Shown: positions 31,693-41,845 of the stretch, piece after piece
How positions within the stretch are numbered: position 1 is the first letter of the stretch
Layout: every line of letters starts with the position of its first letter
Source of the DNA: Mesostigma viride
Taxonomy: Eukaryota; Streptophyta; Mesostigmatophyceae; Mesostigmatales; Mesostigmataceae
Length of the DNA: 64,000 bases
NCBI GenBank assembly: GCA_009746045.1
Contig: RPFO01000041.1
Location: 2,214,613 to 2,278,612 of the forward strand
Reading direction: 5' to 3'
Program-made: the position numbers and the translations under genes
Notes under the pieces: generated by a model
Told to the model about the DNA's origin: nothing
Databases searched by the model: none
What the model saw: only the letters and a program-made list of their open reading frames with translations

Positions 31693-32952
31693 CTTTGGAT
31701 AACGTACTTAATCAGCGGCCGCGCGAGGATCGGCATTTGGATTAAATTTGCTGTTGTACGTAATCGGTTTTCTCTGAATATAGTTTAATTAACGCATGCG
31801 GGAAAGATAGGGCCGCTATGCCTTGGCCTGGATGTGGAAGGCTGTCTGAGACATGGGCTGACTAATTCGATCTGTACAAAGGGTTTCCTGTTCGCCCGAG
31901 TTTTCCTTGGATGACCGGGTTGTTTATAAGGGTCGGTGGCTATCAATTAGTGGTTCGAGAAAATTAATTGTAGGTTTTGTACGACTTGCTTGCAAAGATT
32001 CGTGTTTGGTTGCACCAGCTGAGGCTAGGTGGGGACCTGTAGGGTCGGCTGGTTGCTTAACGAATCTTTGGCTGATTTGGGTTCTTTAGTGAGTCGTGAT
32101 TAATTATCGCATAGTGGATTCGGACCGGCCCAAGGGGTCGATGGGCGAGTTTTATGTTTGTCAGTCTTGGGAACTTTGTACAACTACCTGCTGTACAGTT
32201 AACGCACTATACCCTGGGGGTGCGTGGCCACGTTGTTTGTAGTGGCGTTTTCAGCACTGTTCAGGCCGGCGTGTGACGCATGCCGATGTTACTTAATTTA
32301 GGATGATGTCAGCTTGTGTGTCTGCGGGCCATGCCTTAAGCAAGCTAGGCAGGCAATAATCCGCAATTGTTTCTTTCCCCTCCCTCCCACCCTGGAGGCT
32401 TCTTGCTTCCGCGTGCGGATTGAGAAACCTTACGGCAACTGCCGCATTTGTGGCAGGGCTCCACTTATTGTATTCAATCAAATGCTGGTCTTCTTGGGAG
32501 CTCAGTGATTTTAACAGTTAATTTAATTCAGGAAATTTTTTTCTTTGTTTTCAGTGCGTCAGGAATTAATTTATCAATTCCCCAGCTGTTTTCTTTCTTC
32601 GGCGGCGGCGGCGGCATTGGCAATTTTCATCGGCAGCGGCAGCAGCACTGGAGGACTATGAAGAAGGCGAGCTTCGTGACGGTCGGCTGCGGGTTCAGAA
32701 TCGGATTTCTCTGAAAAAATAGTTTATTAAACAACAGAATGCGGGAAAGAAAGAGCCGCCACAACCTTGTGGCTGTACTGCGGAAAGGCTTGTTAGACGG
32801 ATGGGGACGGCTTGTTGTTTTCCGGGGAAATTATCCTAGTAACTGGCAACTAGCTTTGCCTTTTGTAAGTCAGGCGCCGTTTGTTTGAACGGCCGGCCAT
32901 GTGTGGAATGCTGACGGAAGTTACGTTAAAAAGCTGTAATAAAATCTGATGT
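31693..32952 (+). other. Copia A leader, first part
   Basis: The stretch matches element B around 41450-41720 (TTGGATAACGTA, then AATTCAGGAAA and the GGCGAG-CT-CG gag start region). A segment around 31757-31840 recurs at 32697-32780. No intact coding frame was seen. Confidence 0.55.
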
Positions 32953-33483
32953 TGTCAAAATGTAAGACAGGTGGCAGGCTTAAAGATCGAATAATGCTTT
33001 ACTGATTTTATATATTGACTTTGAGTCGGCGTACAAACGGGTAGCCATGACAATTGCAGGGGCAACATTAAGTGGAAAAACACACTGTCGCAGTATCCGT
33101 CGATCTGGAAATAATCTACGGTATAAGTTAAAGTGCATCCAGCCGCCACACACAAGTGGGTGGCTTACATCAACACTAAAATGATGCGTCAGATCACTAG
33201 TATGCAAGTACAAGGACATTGCGCCTCCAGGGCAGCACTTAGTGAACATAGGGTCGGCGCGTAGCGCGGAGCCAGGCAAATTTTGTCAGACGGCTACAGT
33301 ACCACTGGCTACAGTACCACTGGTTACAGTACCACTAGGGTACGGATGTCAGCTAACCAATATATTTAGCTAACTAATATATTTAGTAAAATGTAGAAGA
33401 AAGTAGTCATATAAGTTCCGGTATACCCGAAACTAGCACACTCAATAAAAAGACTGTCAGGCATATTGGGGCATATCCTGACA
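32953..33483 (-). repeat. LTR (3' by element orientation)
   Basis: 531 bp with TG...CA ends. It contains three tandem GGCTACAGTACCACT units near 33290-33335. Confidence 0.95.
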
Positions 33484-34418
33484 CCCCCCTTGCATACAAT
33501 GTGCCTGTTCCCCCCCCTTGCTCAGAGAGACCTATAGCTAGTGAGGGTATAGCCGGGTACACTCCCCTGGCACCCCCCTTACACGGCTATCTGGTTGGAG
33601 CTGAGAGGAGATTGATGACTGTAGCCCCCAGGTGTCCCTGGGAGTGCGCCACAGTGGCTGTTGCTGGGAGAATGCCGGGGACCCTCGAAAAAACTTGGTT
33701 GTTGCTGCTGTTGCTGGTAAAATGCTGGGACCCTGGAAAGACATCCGGTGGCCCCCAGGTGTCCCTGGGAGTGCGCCACAGGAGAAAAGAACACAGGTTG
33801 ACTGGTTGATGCTGGTACTGCAGTACTGGTCACTGCTGGCTGCTGGCATGAAGACCTGCACCTGTCACGTCTGTCAGGGTGGGCGACTAGCCGCTAGCAA
33901 TGCAGGAGGGCCAGAGGACGGGTTGGGGGGGCTGGCTGCTGTCGCCTGCTGCAGTGCAGGTTGAAAAGCTCCAGGGCCCACGTCTGGTGCTAGCTGGGCC
34001 CAGCTGGCTGCTACCCCTTGTTCCCTGTCCCGGGGGAGCTGGATAAGACGTTGATGTTGAGATCTTTCGTCGCTTTCGTAGCTGCTGCTGTCGCGGCTGC
34101 GGACATGATTGTCTCGGCAAGGTTAAAATCTGGTCACAACCGAGTCTCGGCAAGGTGAAAATCTGGAGACAGCCGAGAAAGCCGGAGACGCTCAATCCGT
34201 TGGTAAAGATTAAGACTAATATGCGACGATGATTGAGAACAGCAAATACGAGGTAGAGACGATCGTCTAAATACTGGAGTTCTTGAATTTCGATACAGGG
34301 AAGCCCGTCTAGGATATGCACGACTGGCATAAAGTGCCGACGTCGGATTCAGGGAGTCAATTTGCCCGATAAATGGGACCAGTTGCAGCAATTTAGTTGG
34401 CCACCCCGCTCGATACCA

Positions 34419-34949
34419 TGTCAAAATGTAAGACAGGTGGCAGGCTTAAAGATCGAATAATGCTTTACTGATTTTATATATTGACTTTGAGTCGGCGTAC
34501 AAACGGGTAGCCATGACAATTGCAGGGGCAACATTAAGTGGAAAAACACACTGTCGCAGTATCCGTCGATCTGGAAATAATCTACGGTATAAGTTAAAGT
34601 GCATCCAGCCGCCACACACAAGTGGGTGGCTTACATCAACACTAAAATGATGCGTCAGATCACTAGTATGCAAGTACAAGGACATTGCGCCTCCAGGGCA
34701 GCACTTAGTGAACATAGGGTCGGCGCGTAGCGCGGAGCCAGGCAAATTTTGTCAGACGGCTACAGTACCACTGGCTACAGTACCACTGGTTACAGTACCA
34801 CTAGGGTACGGATGTCAGCTAACCAATATATTTAGCTAACTAATATATTTAGTAAAATGTAGAAGAAAGTAGTCATATAAGTTCCGGTATACCCGAAACT
34901 AGCACACTCAATAAAAAGACTGTCAGGCATATTGGGGCATATCCTGACA
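34419..34949 (-). repeat. LTR (5' by element orientation)
   Basis: 531 bp, identical by eye to the other LTR. It is directly followed on the minus strand by the TGGTATC primer site. Confidence 0.95.
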
Positions 34950-36236
34950 GATGTCACCAGCACTCGCCAATTGATTGGTGTGCTGCTTGGTTGGGTAGTG
35001 TGTTCAGGGTTGCATTCGTAGACTACGCATGGCCTGACAGCTAAGACGTGTGACAGATGAGCTGGCCGGCTGAATTATTAAATTGTCGTCGTTAGGATAT
35101 TTCTGGTTTTGCCGTTTTCCATTTTGATGGTAGGCTTGATAAGCATGGTCGGCAGGCTGTGACCCGTAATTGTTTCTTTGAATGTGCTCACTGAAGCAGT
35201 ATGAGCGGCCCCGCTGCTATGGCGGCGGGGCTAAAGAAAATTAGGCAAAGACCCCCGTCCTTGCCTGCTATGAAGTCGCGGGCTTTGTGGCTTCACGGCA
35301 GGTACATACATAGGGGCCGTTTGAACGGAACAGAAATTCTGCGTTACCACTGTGCCAAGTAGCTCTGGTTGGCACCTTGCTAGTTGCTGGGCAGCGTCTC
35401 GGTGGTCATAGAAAGTGGGCTGGGCGCCCCGCCCCGGCTGCTGGTAATTCTAGCATGCAGCGGAGCCAATCATGTCGACTATGTAAGAAGTCCGCAGCTA
35501 ATGCGGAAATTGTGCAAAGGTCAATAGATTTGGATTCCATGAGACTGCGCTGGTAGTCAGTCAGCACCTCAGCGGCCCACAGCCTAGGGCGCTGCATGGC
35601 GCTGCCTTTGGCTTGGTGCGCGGCCCTTTTATGTTATGGGCCAGCGAGGGATATACAGTAAGGGTGACGCGCGGCCGGCTAATTTCTTGCGTTCCGGAAG
35701 AAAATACATTTGCAAATCCCCCACAAAAGGGGCCGAGTATAGGAAAGGCGTCTCGCGGCTGTCAGTGGCAGTGCCTGGCCTTATCGTTTCTCCGTGCTCA
35801 GCACCCGGCAGGTAGCGGTTCAAACTCTGGTGGCGTCGGAATGCGACATTTCTGGGCTTTTATCTGGAATTATGTTTTGCTGAGGCGACTCCGCGGATTT
35901 GCTAACCTTTTATTATTGTCGGGCCCCTTGGGGGTTATTATAGCCTTGTGCGGGCTGAGTCGCCATGAAGGAGATGTTGCGACACGCCCCACTTTGTGGT
36001 CATTTTATGGAAGCGGCTACCCTCGAGGCTGCCTGGAAGAGGGGGGGGGTCTTCTCCTTTTCTGTGTTCACTGTTATTGGGGCAACAGTGATCCTGTCAT
36101 TGAGTATTGTTCCTAAACGGCGACAGTGCGGGGGAGGAGGGCAATGGCGCCAGGGACTGGGGTGGATTAGGAGCTCTTGCTCCTGCATGCGAGGGAGACG
36201 AGATGACTACCTTTGGCAGGGGCTCTTCTCATTATT
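34950..36236 (+). other. Copia A leader, second part
   Basis: The leader resumes after the GATGT duplication. A 167-residue frame at 35613-36116 has no domain I recognise. The phrase TTCTTGGGAGCTCA near 36250 repeats one near 32490. Confidence 0.45.
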
Positions 36237-36289
36237 TTCAATCAAATACTGGGTTTCTTGGGAGCTCAAGTGTCATAATAATAATAATC

Positions 36290-36893
36290 CTCCAGGTCCA
36301 GCAGCAGCAGCAAATCTTCCTCGCAGAGCCAAGGCCCAGGAGGGCTTTGCTATCCTGAATCAGCTGCCCAGTCTCAAGGATCACTGGACTGTCAAGGATA
36401 AGGACATTACTATTAGGCACCTATATAGGGGGTTGTATGGTGGCAATAATCCTCTGCAGGTGTTGCGCATGTCTCAGTATCTTCTTAAGTGTCCCAAGAG
36501 GGTGCAGAAGTATGTCCATGACAAGTTTGAGGAGGGAGATACCTGGGATGAGTTTATTGCCGCGTTTGAGGTATTCCTTGATGATAAGAGGGCTAGTGAT
36601 GGCTCCTTTTGGAAGAAGGAGTACATCATTGATTTCAAGGCTGAGGGCCTGATCCTGCAGGCATTTGAGGACTTCCAGGAGCTGAGGCACAACTGTGCTG
36701 GCAAGGGGTATGTAGTGTCAGATGAGATTGCCATGGATGATTTCCTGGGTAGCCTGGGTTTGGATGAGGTCTCTTTGGACAACCTGCAGGTGCACATGCG
36801 TACATGTACCACCTGGGCTGCTATGGCAGCCAAGGTCAAGGATTATTTCAGGGGCAAGTATGTGCGAGGCAAGAAGGAGGCAGACAAGGCCAG
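36290..36893 (+). pseudogene. Copia A gag, N-terminal and middle part
   Basis: The frame encodes RRAKAQEGFAILNQLPSLKD, HWTVKDKDITIRHLYRGLYG, QYLLKCPKRVQKYVHDKFEE and DDFLGSLGLDEVSLDNLQVH, parallel to the gag of element B residue by residue. It ends at GKKEADKA, where foreign sequence begins. The homologous continuation is at 40122. Gag forms the particle that carries the RNA. Confidence 0.82.
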
Positions 36894-37133
36894 CCGGGTT
36901 GGTCAGTACGCCGTACGGATGCGAAAAAATGCGGGATAACGCATATTTTAGGCCTCCGCGTATTATACGCGTACTTTACTTCAGACTACGCGGTTTGGGC
37001 TTAGAATTTTTCGGGGGTACCAGCGGGCAGCGGGCACTGGCGCGGTGCCCAGGTTCTGGGCGCGGCGCGTTCACTGCACATTTGAGATTTTTACTACTAG
37101 AAGTAGATGCGAACAGTGGGGAGAAGTAGATGC

Positions 37134-38265
37134 GGGTGGGTGGGTGGGGAGCAAAGAAAGAGGCCGACAAAACCAGCCAGAGCGGCTTTTAGTCGCAAAA
37201 CCTCCCTTATCCCTAGCTAACTGACGTCATTAAACCCTTATGTTTAGTGGATGCTAGTAAAACGCTAACCGTACAGACCGGGGGTAGAATATCCCGAATC
37301 TGCACGGCTAGTATTAAATAATGCGTAGGTTGTTCTTTTCAGGGGCACTGCACCTCACGCCCCGTTCCGCCCGGGTATAATCAACCCAAGCGCGGAACGC
37401 ACATTTTATTTAATTCATTTTTCAACCATGCACTATATTGCATCTACTAATCACAAAAGCTCTAGCCAAACAGCTACGAGTAAACACTACGACCTATAAG
37501 CCGCTCATCCAGCGGCCTCTTGTTCCCGCATTCACGTATAGAAGAAACTCCGTTCAAAGAACCCCGATTCATGTCCCACGTAGCTCCCACAAAAACCAGC
37601 ATCTTCATTAAAACAATAAGTGGAAGCATACATGTGACACTAATTGACATGCCCGGAGGCACGCCGTTCAAGGCCCTTCATGAAGTACGTTGCCCAATCA
37701 CCCCCGCCCTGGCTTTCCCTTGAAGCCGCACTCCACCTTGCTCGTTGTCACAAGTGACCGCCCTGCCGCAAAACGGGAGCCCCCCCACATCGGGAGGCGT
37801 GTGCCCGGCGGCTGTGGATGCATGGCCAGGCCCAAAAAGGCCCAGCGCATTTGCACTGCGATTGCGCACGGCCAGCCTATCATGACCCCTCTCGGGGCCC
37901 CGAGTCGGTACCGCTATGGCCGTCTCCCCATAGACCCGGGGTGCTTCGAGAAAAAACGTGGACCTAGCCCAGGCCCCGCCAGCCCGGATGCCCGAGGCCA
38001 CAGCCCCAGGCACCTGGCTGAACGAGAGTCCGTTCAGCCAAGACCGCATTCCCCCCCGAGGTTTCTATGCGTGGGGAAAAAATTTCTAGCTTAGGCGCTT
38101 TTCCCATCGCCGTCCCCAGCCCCAACCACCCCCCCCTCGGCGGAAGGCAATTGCAAAGTTTGCTGGCCAGCAGCAATTTCCGAAGAAAAAGCCGCAGGCC
38201 GCGGACCGAGACACGGGTCGCCAGTGCCAGCCACTAGAAGAACCTCCGTTCAAGGAACCCCGATT
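37134..38265 (-). mobile_element. Split-direct-repeat element, truncated copy (family 2)
   Basis: The pieces in plus coordinates are: linker G-quadruplex GGGTGGGTGGGTGGG (37134-37148), a2 (37149-37569, 421 bp), b1 (37570-37695), internal part, and the last ~35 bp of a1 (to about 38265). It is nearly identical to 52568-53670. The b2 repeat and most of a1 are missing. A hAT fragment follows directly. Confidence 0.8.
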
Positions 38266-38413
38266 CATAAAGCGCAAGCCTTGCAAAATGTTTGGCCGGT
38301 AGGAGACAGCTAGGACTAGGTACGCATAATAACAGTGTGCCAGCAAATGCCAGCTGTGCTACTGACGGTGTAATGCAATATAGCGACGACGAGGCCAGTG
38401 CGACTGTGCGACA

Positions 38414-38930
38414 GTGTGCAGCCATTTTCGATTTGCAGCCATGAAGAAGAAAGGGCCTGAATGGGATTTCGTTCTCGAGAAGAAAGAAGCAGTCACAGAT
38501 GCTGTTAGTAACAAAACGCAGTTTGTGTCGAATAAGTTCTGCTCATTTTGCAACAAGAAGTTCTCATACGGGGCGGGGGCAATCAGCGTATTCCGAGTCC
38601 GTGCACACTTTGCCGGAATCGCAGGGGAAGGGATGTTACCCTGCGACAAAATTCCACCGAATATCCGGAGCAGGTTTCTCGGGACTGCTAACAACAAGTT
38701 GCAGAAGTCAGACGCCAAGAAGCATCACAATTTGAACAGGGCAATGGCGGAGATGGGAGGGGCTGCGCCGACTGACTTGTCGTCGGTTCCCAGCAAAGGC
38801 CACCTGAGCATCACCAAATGGCTGGTTCCCGTCGACGAGAAAGGTGTCCAGCTGCTGGCTGCCGAATTTTTTATCGAGAACCCTTCAATGCGAGAAGCCT
38901 TCAATGCGGTTGTGGGATCCTGGAGAGCAT
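38414..38930 (+). pseudogene. hAT-type transposase fragment, BED zinc finger
   Basis: From the internal ATG at 38441 the frame reads MKKKGPEWDFVLEKK and then a BED finger. That finger has FCSFCNKKFSYGAGA, followed by FRVRAHFAGI and CDKIPPNIRSRF, the pattern of plant hAT transposases (C-x2-C, H, C-x-KVPP). About 90 further residues follow (HLSITKWLVPVDEKGVQLL), then similarity ends. The dimerisation/catalytic part is absent. The start of the same gene lies inverted at 56421-56866. Confidence 0.75.
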
Positions 38931-39291
38931 GGTCCTTAGTTGTGTCTTATGTCCTCTCATGCATTATATAGTGGATGGCTTTCCTTACAATCAATTAATT
39001 AATTGATTCCTTACAATTCCCGTTGCAGCCTGCCCCCCCCTGCATTTAACAAATCATAATTAGATAGGATTGCAGGGCATAAATGGAAGATGTTAATAAA
39101 TAAGCATATACACCAAATTTCAGTTGCAATAACTGCATGACCATCATCAAGGAGCGTGCTAATTGGGTGACTGACAATTGGACCACAAAAACTGTCGCGT
39201 ATTTTACCGCCGCGTATTTTACACCCCCCACGTATAATACGCGTATTTTTGGTCCGCGTATTATACCCTGTACACGTATTTGCCAACCCGG
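38931..39291. other. Non-coding junction
   Basis: Contains ATTAATTAATTGATT and several GCGTATTTTAC repeats near 39195-39260. No gene was seen. Confidence 0.4.
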
Positions 39292-40121
39292 GTCCCACTC
39301 CCACGGGATAGTCGGGTCGCGCAGGTCTGCCGAGACCTGGGGCAGCCGACTAGTGCCCATCACCGACCTAAAGAGGTGGTTCATGAGCATCTGAAAAGAG
39401 GCAGGGCTGTTACACAAGCCCATGGCCGCCACGCGGAATTGGTAATGGCCAAAAGGCGTGGCAAAGGCTGTTTTATGGCAATCTTCGGGGGCGATCCGAA
39501 GTTGCCAAAAACCGTCTGCACAATCGAGCACCGTAAAGTACTTGGCGCCCTCCACCTTATTAAATATATCATCGATGCGGGGGAGGGGATACTTGGACTT
39601 CACGGTGATCGCATTGAGTTTGCGATAATCCGTAACCAGACGCCACTTCCATTTGGGTTTGGGCACCAGCAACACGCCCGCGCTGTAAGGGCTATTGCTG
39701 GGCTCGATCAAGCCAGCCTCCAACAAGCCGACCAAGATCTTCTTGAGCTCTGCCAACTCCACGGGCCCCATGCGCAAAATGGGTGAGGTGGTAGGTGGGT
39801 GCCCCTCCTGCAAATGAATGCGGTGGAGCACCGGTCTGGCCGGGGGAAACGTAGGTGTTTTCTTCTCAAACACGGCTGAATACTGATTGAGCACTGCGTT
39901 GAGTCGTTTCACCTCGTCTTCCGACAAGTCCATGCCAAGCGAGTTTAACGAAACTCCAGCCTGTGCATGCTGGGCGCTGGGCCCGCGCGCGTGGGCAAGG
40001 GCGTCCAGACGAATGGAGTAAACGGGAGGAGGCTGCCGGGCTCTCATCATCCGCTTGAACTCCCTTTTGGACATGAGAATGTCCGCAAGGCGACGACGGT
40101 CACTCTTGAGGGCAGGCGTGT
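39292..40121 (-). pseudogene. Ty3/gypsy-type reverse transcriptase fragment
   Basis: The minus-strand frame gives a pre-RT linker (VSLNSLGMDLSEDEVKRLNA), then GLIEPSNSPYSAGVLLVPKP, WRLVTDYRKLNAITVKSKYP and motif A YFTVLDCADGFWQLRIAPED. Motif B follows: FATPFGHYQFRVAAMGLCNS and PASFQMLMNHLF. It breaks before the YVDD motif, and no protease, RNase H or integrase is present. It is wedged between the mixed block and copia A gag. It would have been part of a Pol polyprotein. Confidence 0.9.
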
Positions 40122-40214
40122 CATCGGGCAACCAAGGGGGGGGACAGCCCTCAAACGGCTATGCTCCACCCAGGGCAGGGGCTCCTATAGGCGGGGGGGT
40201 TCAGCGGCTCCAAG
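40122..40214 (+). pseudogene. Copia A gag linker piece
   Basis: 93 bp matching element B around 46188-46275 (GGGCAACCAA, GGCTCCAAG). It ends in the CCAAG target copy at 40210-40214. Confidence 0.75.
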
Positions 40215-40850
40215 AGTTAATATTGCCTGGCAAGCAATATTACTCTACTAAGCTACTTGGCTTGTAGAGATTCTACTTCCGGTTACTACAATCCAGAAAC
40301 GGGTTCATTCTGATGAGTATTGCTCGAGATGTGAGCAAGATACTGTTCTACTACATTCTACTTGGATTCGGTGATTCTACGGTGGTTCTTCAAGTGACGC
40401 GTGGCATACGACGTCTTGTCACAGTGTACGATAGGACATTTAGTCTCCGACACTGCGGTCTATTCAATGCTATTGATTAGACGTAACAAATAGTGACAGG
40501 ACTTGTGCGACAGGACACTGATGTGACTATTTATGCATAACGAGTCGAGATCTGCTGGTCCAGAGTGAAGGACAGCAACATTGTGAGATGATCTGTCCTA
40601 TCAGTCATCTGGATGTGCATGACTGTGTCACAATTAGTATATAACGAGCAGGACGCTGCCACTTGGTAGCACCACTTTCCCTGCACCTGTGTCCTCGCAC
40701 CTTTGGCGACGGTTCTCACGTGCCTCGTGCATTCTGTGCTGGTAGCCATAACCAGCAACGTAAACCTATTGATTAATATATATAACTACTTCCTCTGTAG
40801 ATATTAATCAGTGCAGGCTGAACCACAGTTCAGCCACAGTTTCTTTAACT
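40215..40850 (+). repeat. Copia B 5' LTR
   Basis: 636 bp, closely matching the 3' LTR with a few small indels (such as an extra TATA near 40780). It ends in TTTAACT, followed by CGAATTACAATCG, with no obvious Met-tRNA primer site. Confidence 0.92.
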
Positions 40851-40931
40851 CGAATTACAATCGCGTTCGTAATCTACTGATTACGGCATTGATTTCTGGT
40901 GTCGGCAAATTTTACGGTGTTTTTCCATTAT

Positions 40932-41495
40932 ATGGGAAACACGCGTGAATATCGTGAGCCATCTCCCGAGCGTGCGTCGGCTCCGTCGTCTGCAGGCTTC
41001 AATTTCAGCGTTCAACGTACGGCATCTACTGCTGAGCTGCATTCGCGTGCTGCTCAACCTTCGCTGTCTCAAGCGCTCGTCAGCAGGCCGCCGGTTTCTA
41101 ACGATCTGCATCAGTTCGTCGACGACCTTACTCAAGATTTGGAAATCCTGTCGGAAAATTCCCATATTTTCCAAAGGCTTGCCGCGTCGGGATCAGACGA
41201 ACAAGCTCAAGTAATTTCGGCGCTTCGCACCTACGGCTTGGGTGTTCTGGCGTTGGCGACAGCGTGGTCTGGAATTTCGGCGACTCTTCCGGCTGTCGCT
41301 GTTCCGGTTCGCAACGTCGGGTGGGCGTCGTCAGTCGACAGTATCAGAAACGTTGCTGCTTCGATACAGCGGCAATCAAACGCTGAGGAGCCAGGTGAGA
41401 ATAACGAGGGGCTTCCTGATTTATATCCGGGTATTGTGCAGCAGATTTTGGATAACGTATTGCAGCATCCGCGCGACGATATGCGGCTGGATTAA
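40932..41495 (+). CDS. Unknown ORF upstream of gag in copia B
   Basis: From ATG 40932 the frame gives about 187 residues; it is open a little further upstream. It begins MGNTREYREPSPERASAPSS, has an acidic helical segment (LHQFVDDLTQDLEILSENSH) and a hydrophobic stretch (LGVLALATAWSGISATLPAV). It ends HPRDDMRLD. It lies between the 5' LTR and gag, and its last part is recognisable in element A near 31693. I know no family for it. It could be an extra 5' gene or a leader peptide. Confidence 0.5.
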   Translation: MGNTREYREPSPERASAPSSAGFNFSVQRTASTAELHSRAAQPSLSQALVSRPPVSNDLHQFVDDLTQDLEILSENSHIFQRLAASGSDEQAQVISALRTYGLGVLALATAWSGISATLPAVAVPVRNVGWASSVDSIRNVAASIQRQSNAEEPGENNEGLPDLYPGIVQQILDNVLQHPRDDMRLD

Positions 41496-41645
41496 ATTTT
41501 CTGTTATAATTAACAGTAAATCAATTCAGGAAAATTTTTTTCTTGGTTCCAGAGCTTAAGGGATTAATTTATTAATTCCCCAGCTGGATTCTTTCTTCGG
41601 CATCGGCATCGGCATCGGCAGTTGTCATCGGCATTCGCAGCAACC

Positions 41646-41841
41646 ATGCAGGGTTTGGAAGACGGCGAGATACGCGACGAGCGGGGGCTGCGGGGTCAGA
41701 ATTTTAATCGTCCAGCAGCAGCAGCAGCAGCAGAGCAGCCCCGCAGAGCCAAGGCCCAGGAGGGCTTTGCTATTCTTAACCAGCTTCCCAGTCTCAAGGA
41801 GCACTGGACTGTTAAGGATAAGGATATCACTATTAGGCACC
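41646..41841 (+). pseudogene. Copia B gag, N-terminal part
   Basis: The frame reads MQGLEDGEIRDERGLRGQNF, an Ala run, RRAKAQEGFAILNQLPSLKE and HWTVKDKDITIRH. It is interrupted at a TTAA by element P2 and resumes at 45651. Confidence 0.85.
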
Positions 41842-41845
41842 TTAA

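Larger units (their letters stand above)
32953..34949 (-). mobile_element. Non-autonomous LTR retrotransposon, 2.0 kb
   Basis: Two 531 bp LTRs (32953-33483 and 34419-34949), identical by eye, flank a 935 bp interior. The target duplication is GATGT at 32948-32952 and 34950-34954. LTRs start TG and end CA. On the minus strand the primer site next to the LTR reads TGGTATCGAGC (34408-34418), close to the initiator-Met tRNA complement used by plant elements. A polypurine tract GCAAGGGGGG precedes the other LTR (33484-33493), so the element runs on the minus strand. The interior lacks pol; a Pro/Gln/Arg-rich frame of 147 residues lies at 34330-33887. It must depend on another element's enzymes. 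Confidence 0.93.
36894..39291. mobile_element. Possible TIR element made of mixed pieces
   Basis: CCGGGTTGG at 36894 faces CCAACCCGG at 39283-39291. Inside each end lie related strings with CGCGTATTATACG (near 36957 and 39228). The interior holds a split-repeat element copy and a hAT fragment. The right flank is a Ty3 fragment and the left flank copia gag, so I cannot prove a clean insertion. Confidence 0.35.

Noticed and set aside
36894-40121. A single clean insertion into copia A gag
   Set aside because: The right part is a Ty3 fragment in contact with gag, and no target duplication was found; it is a mosaic.
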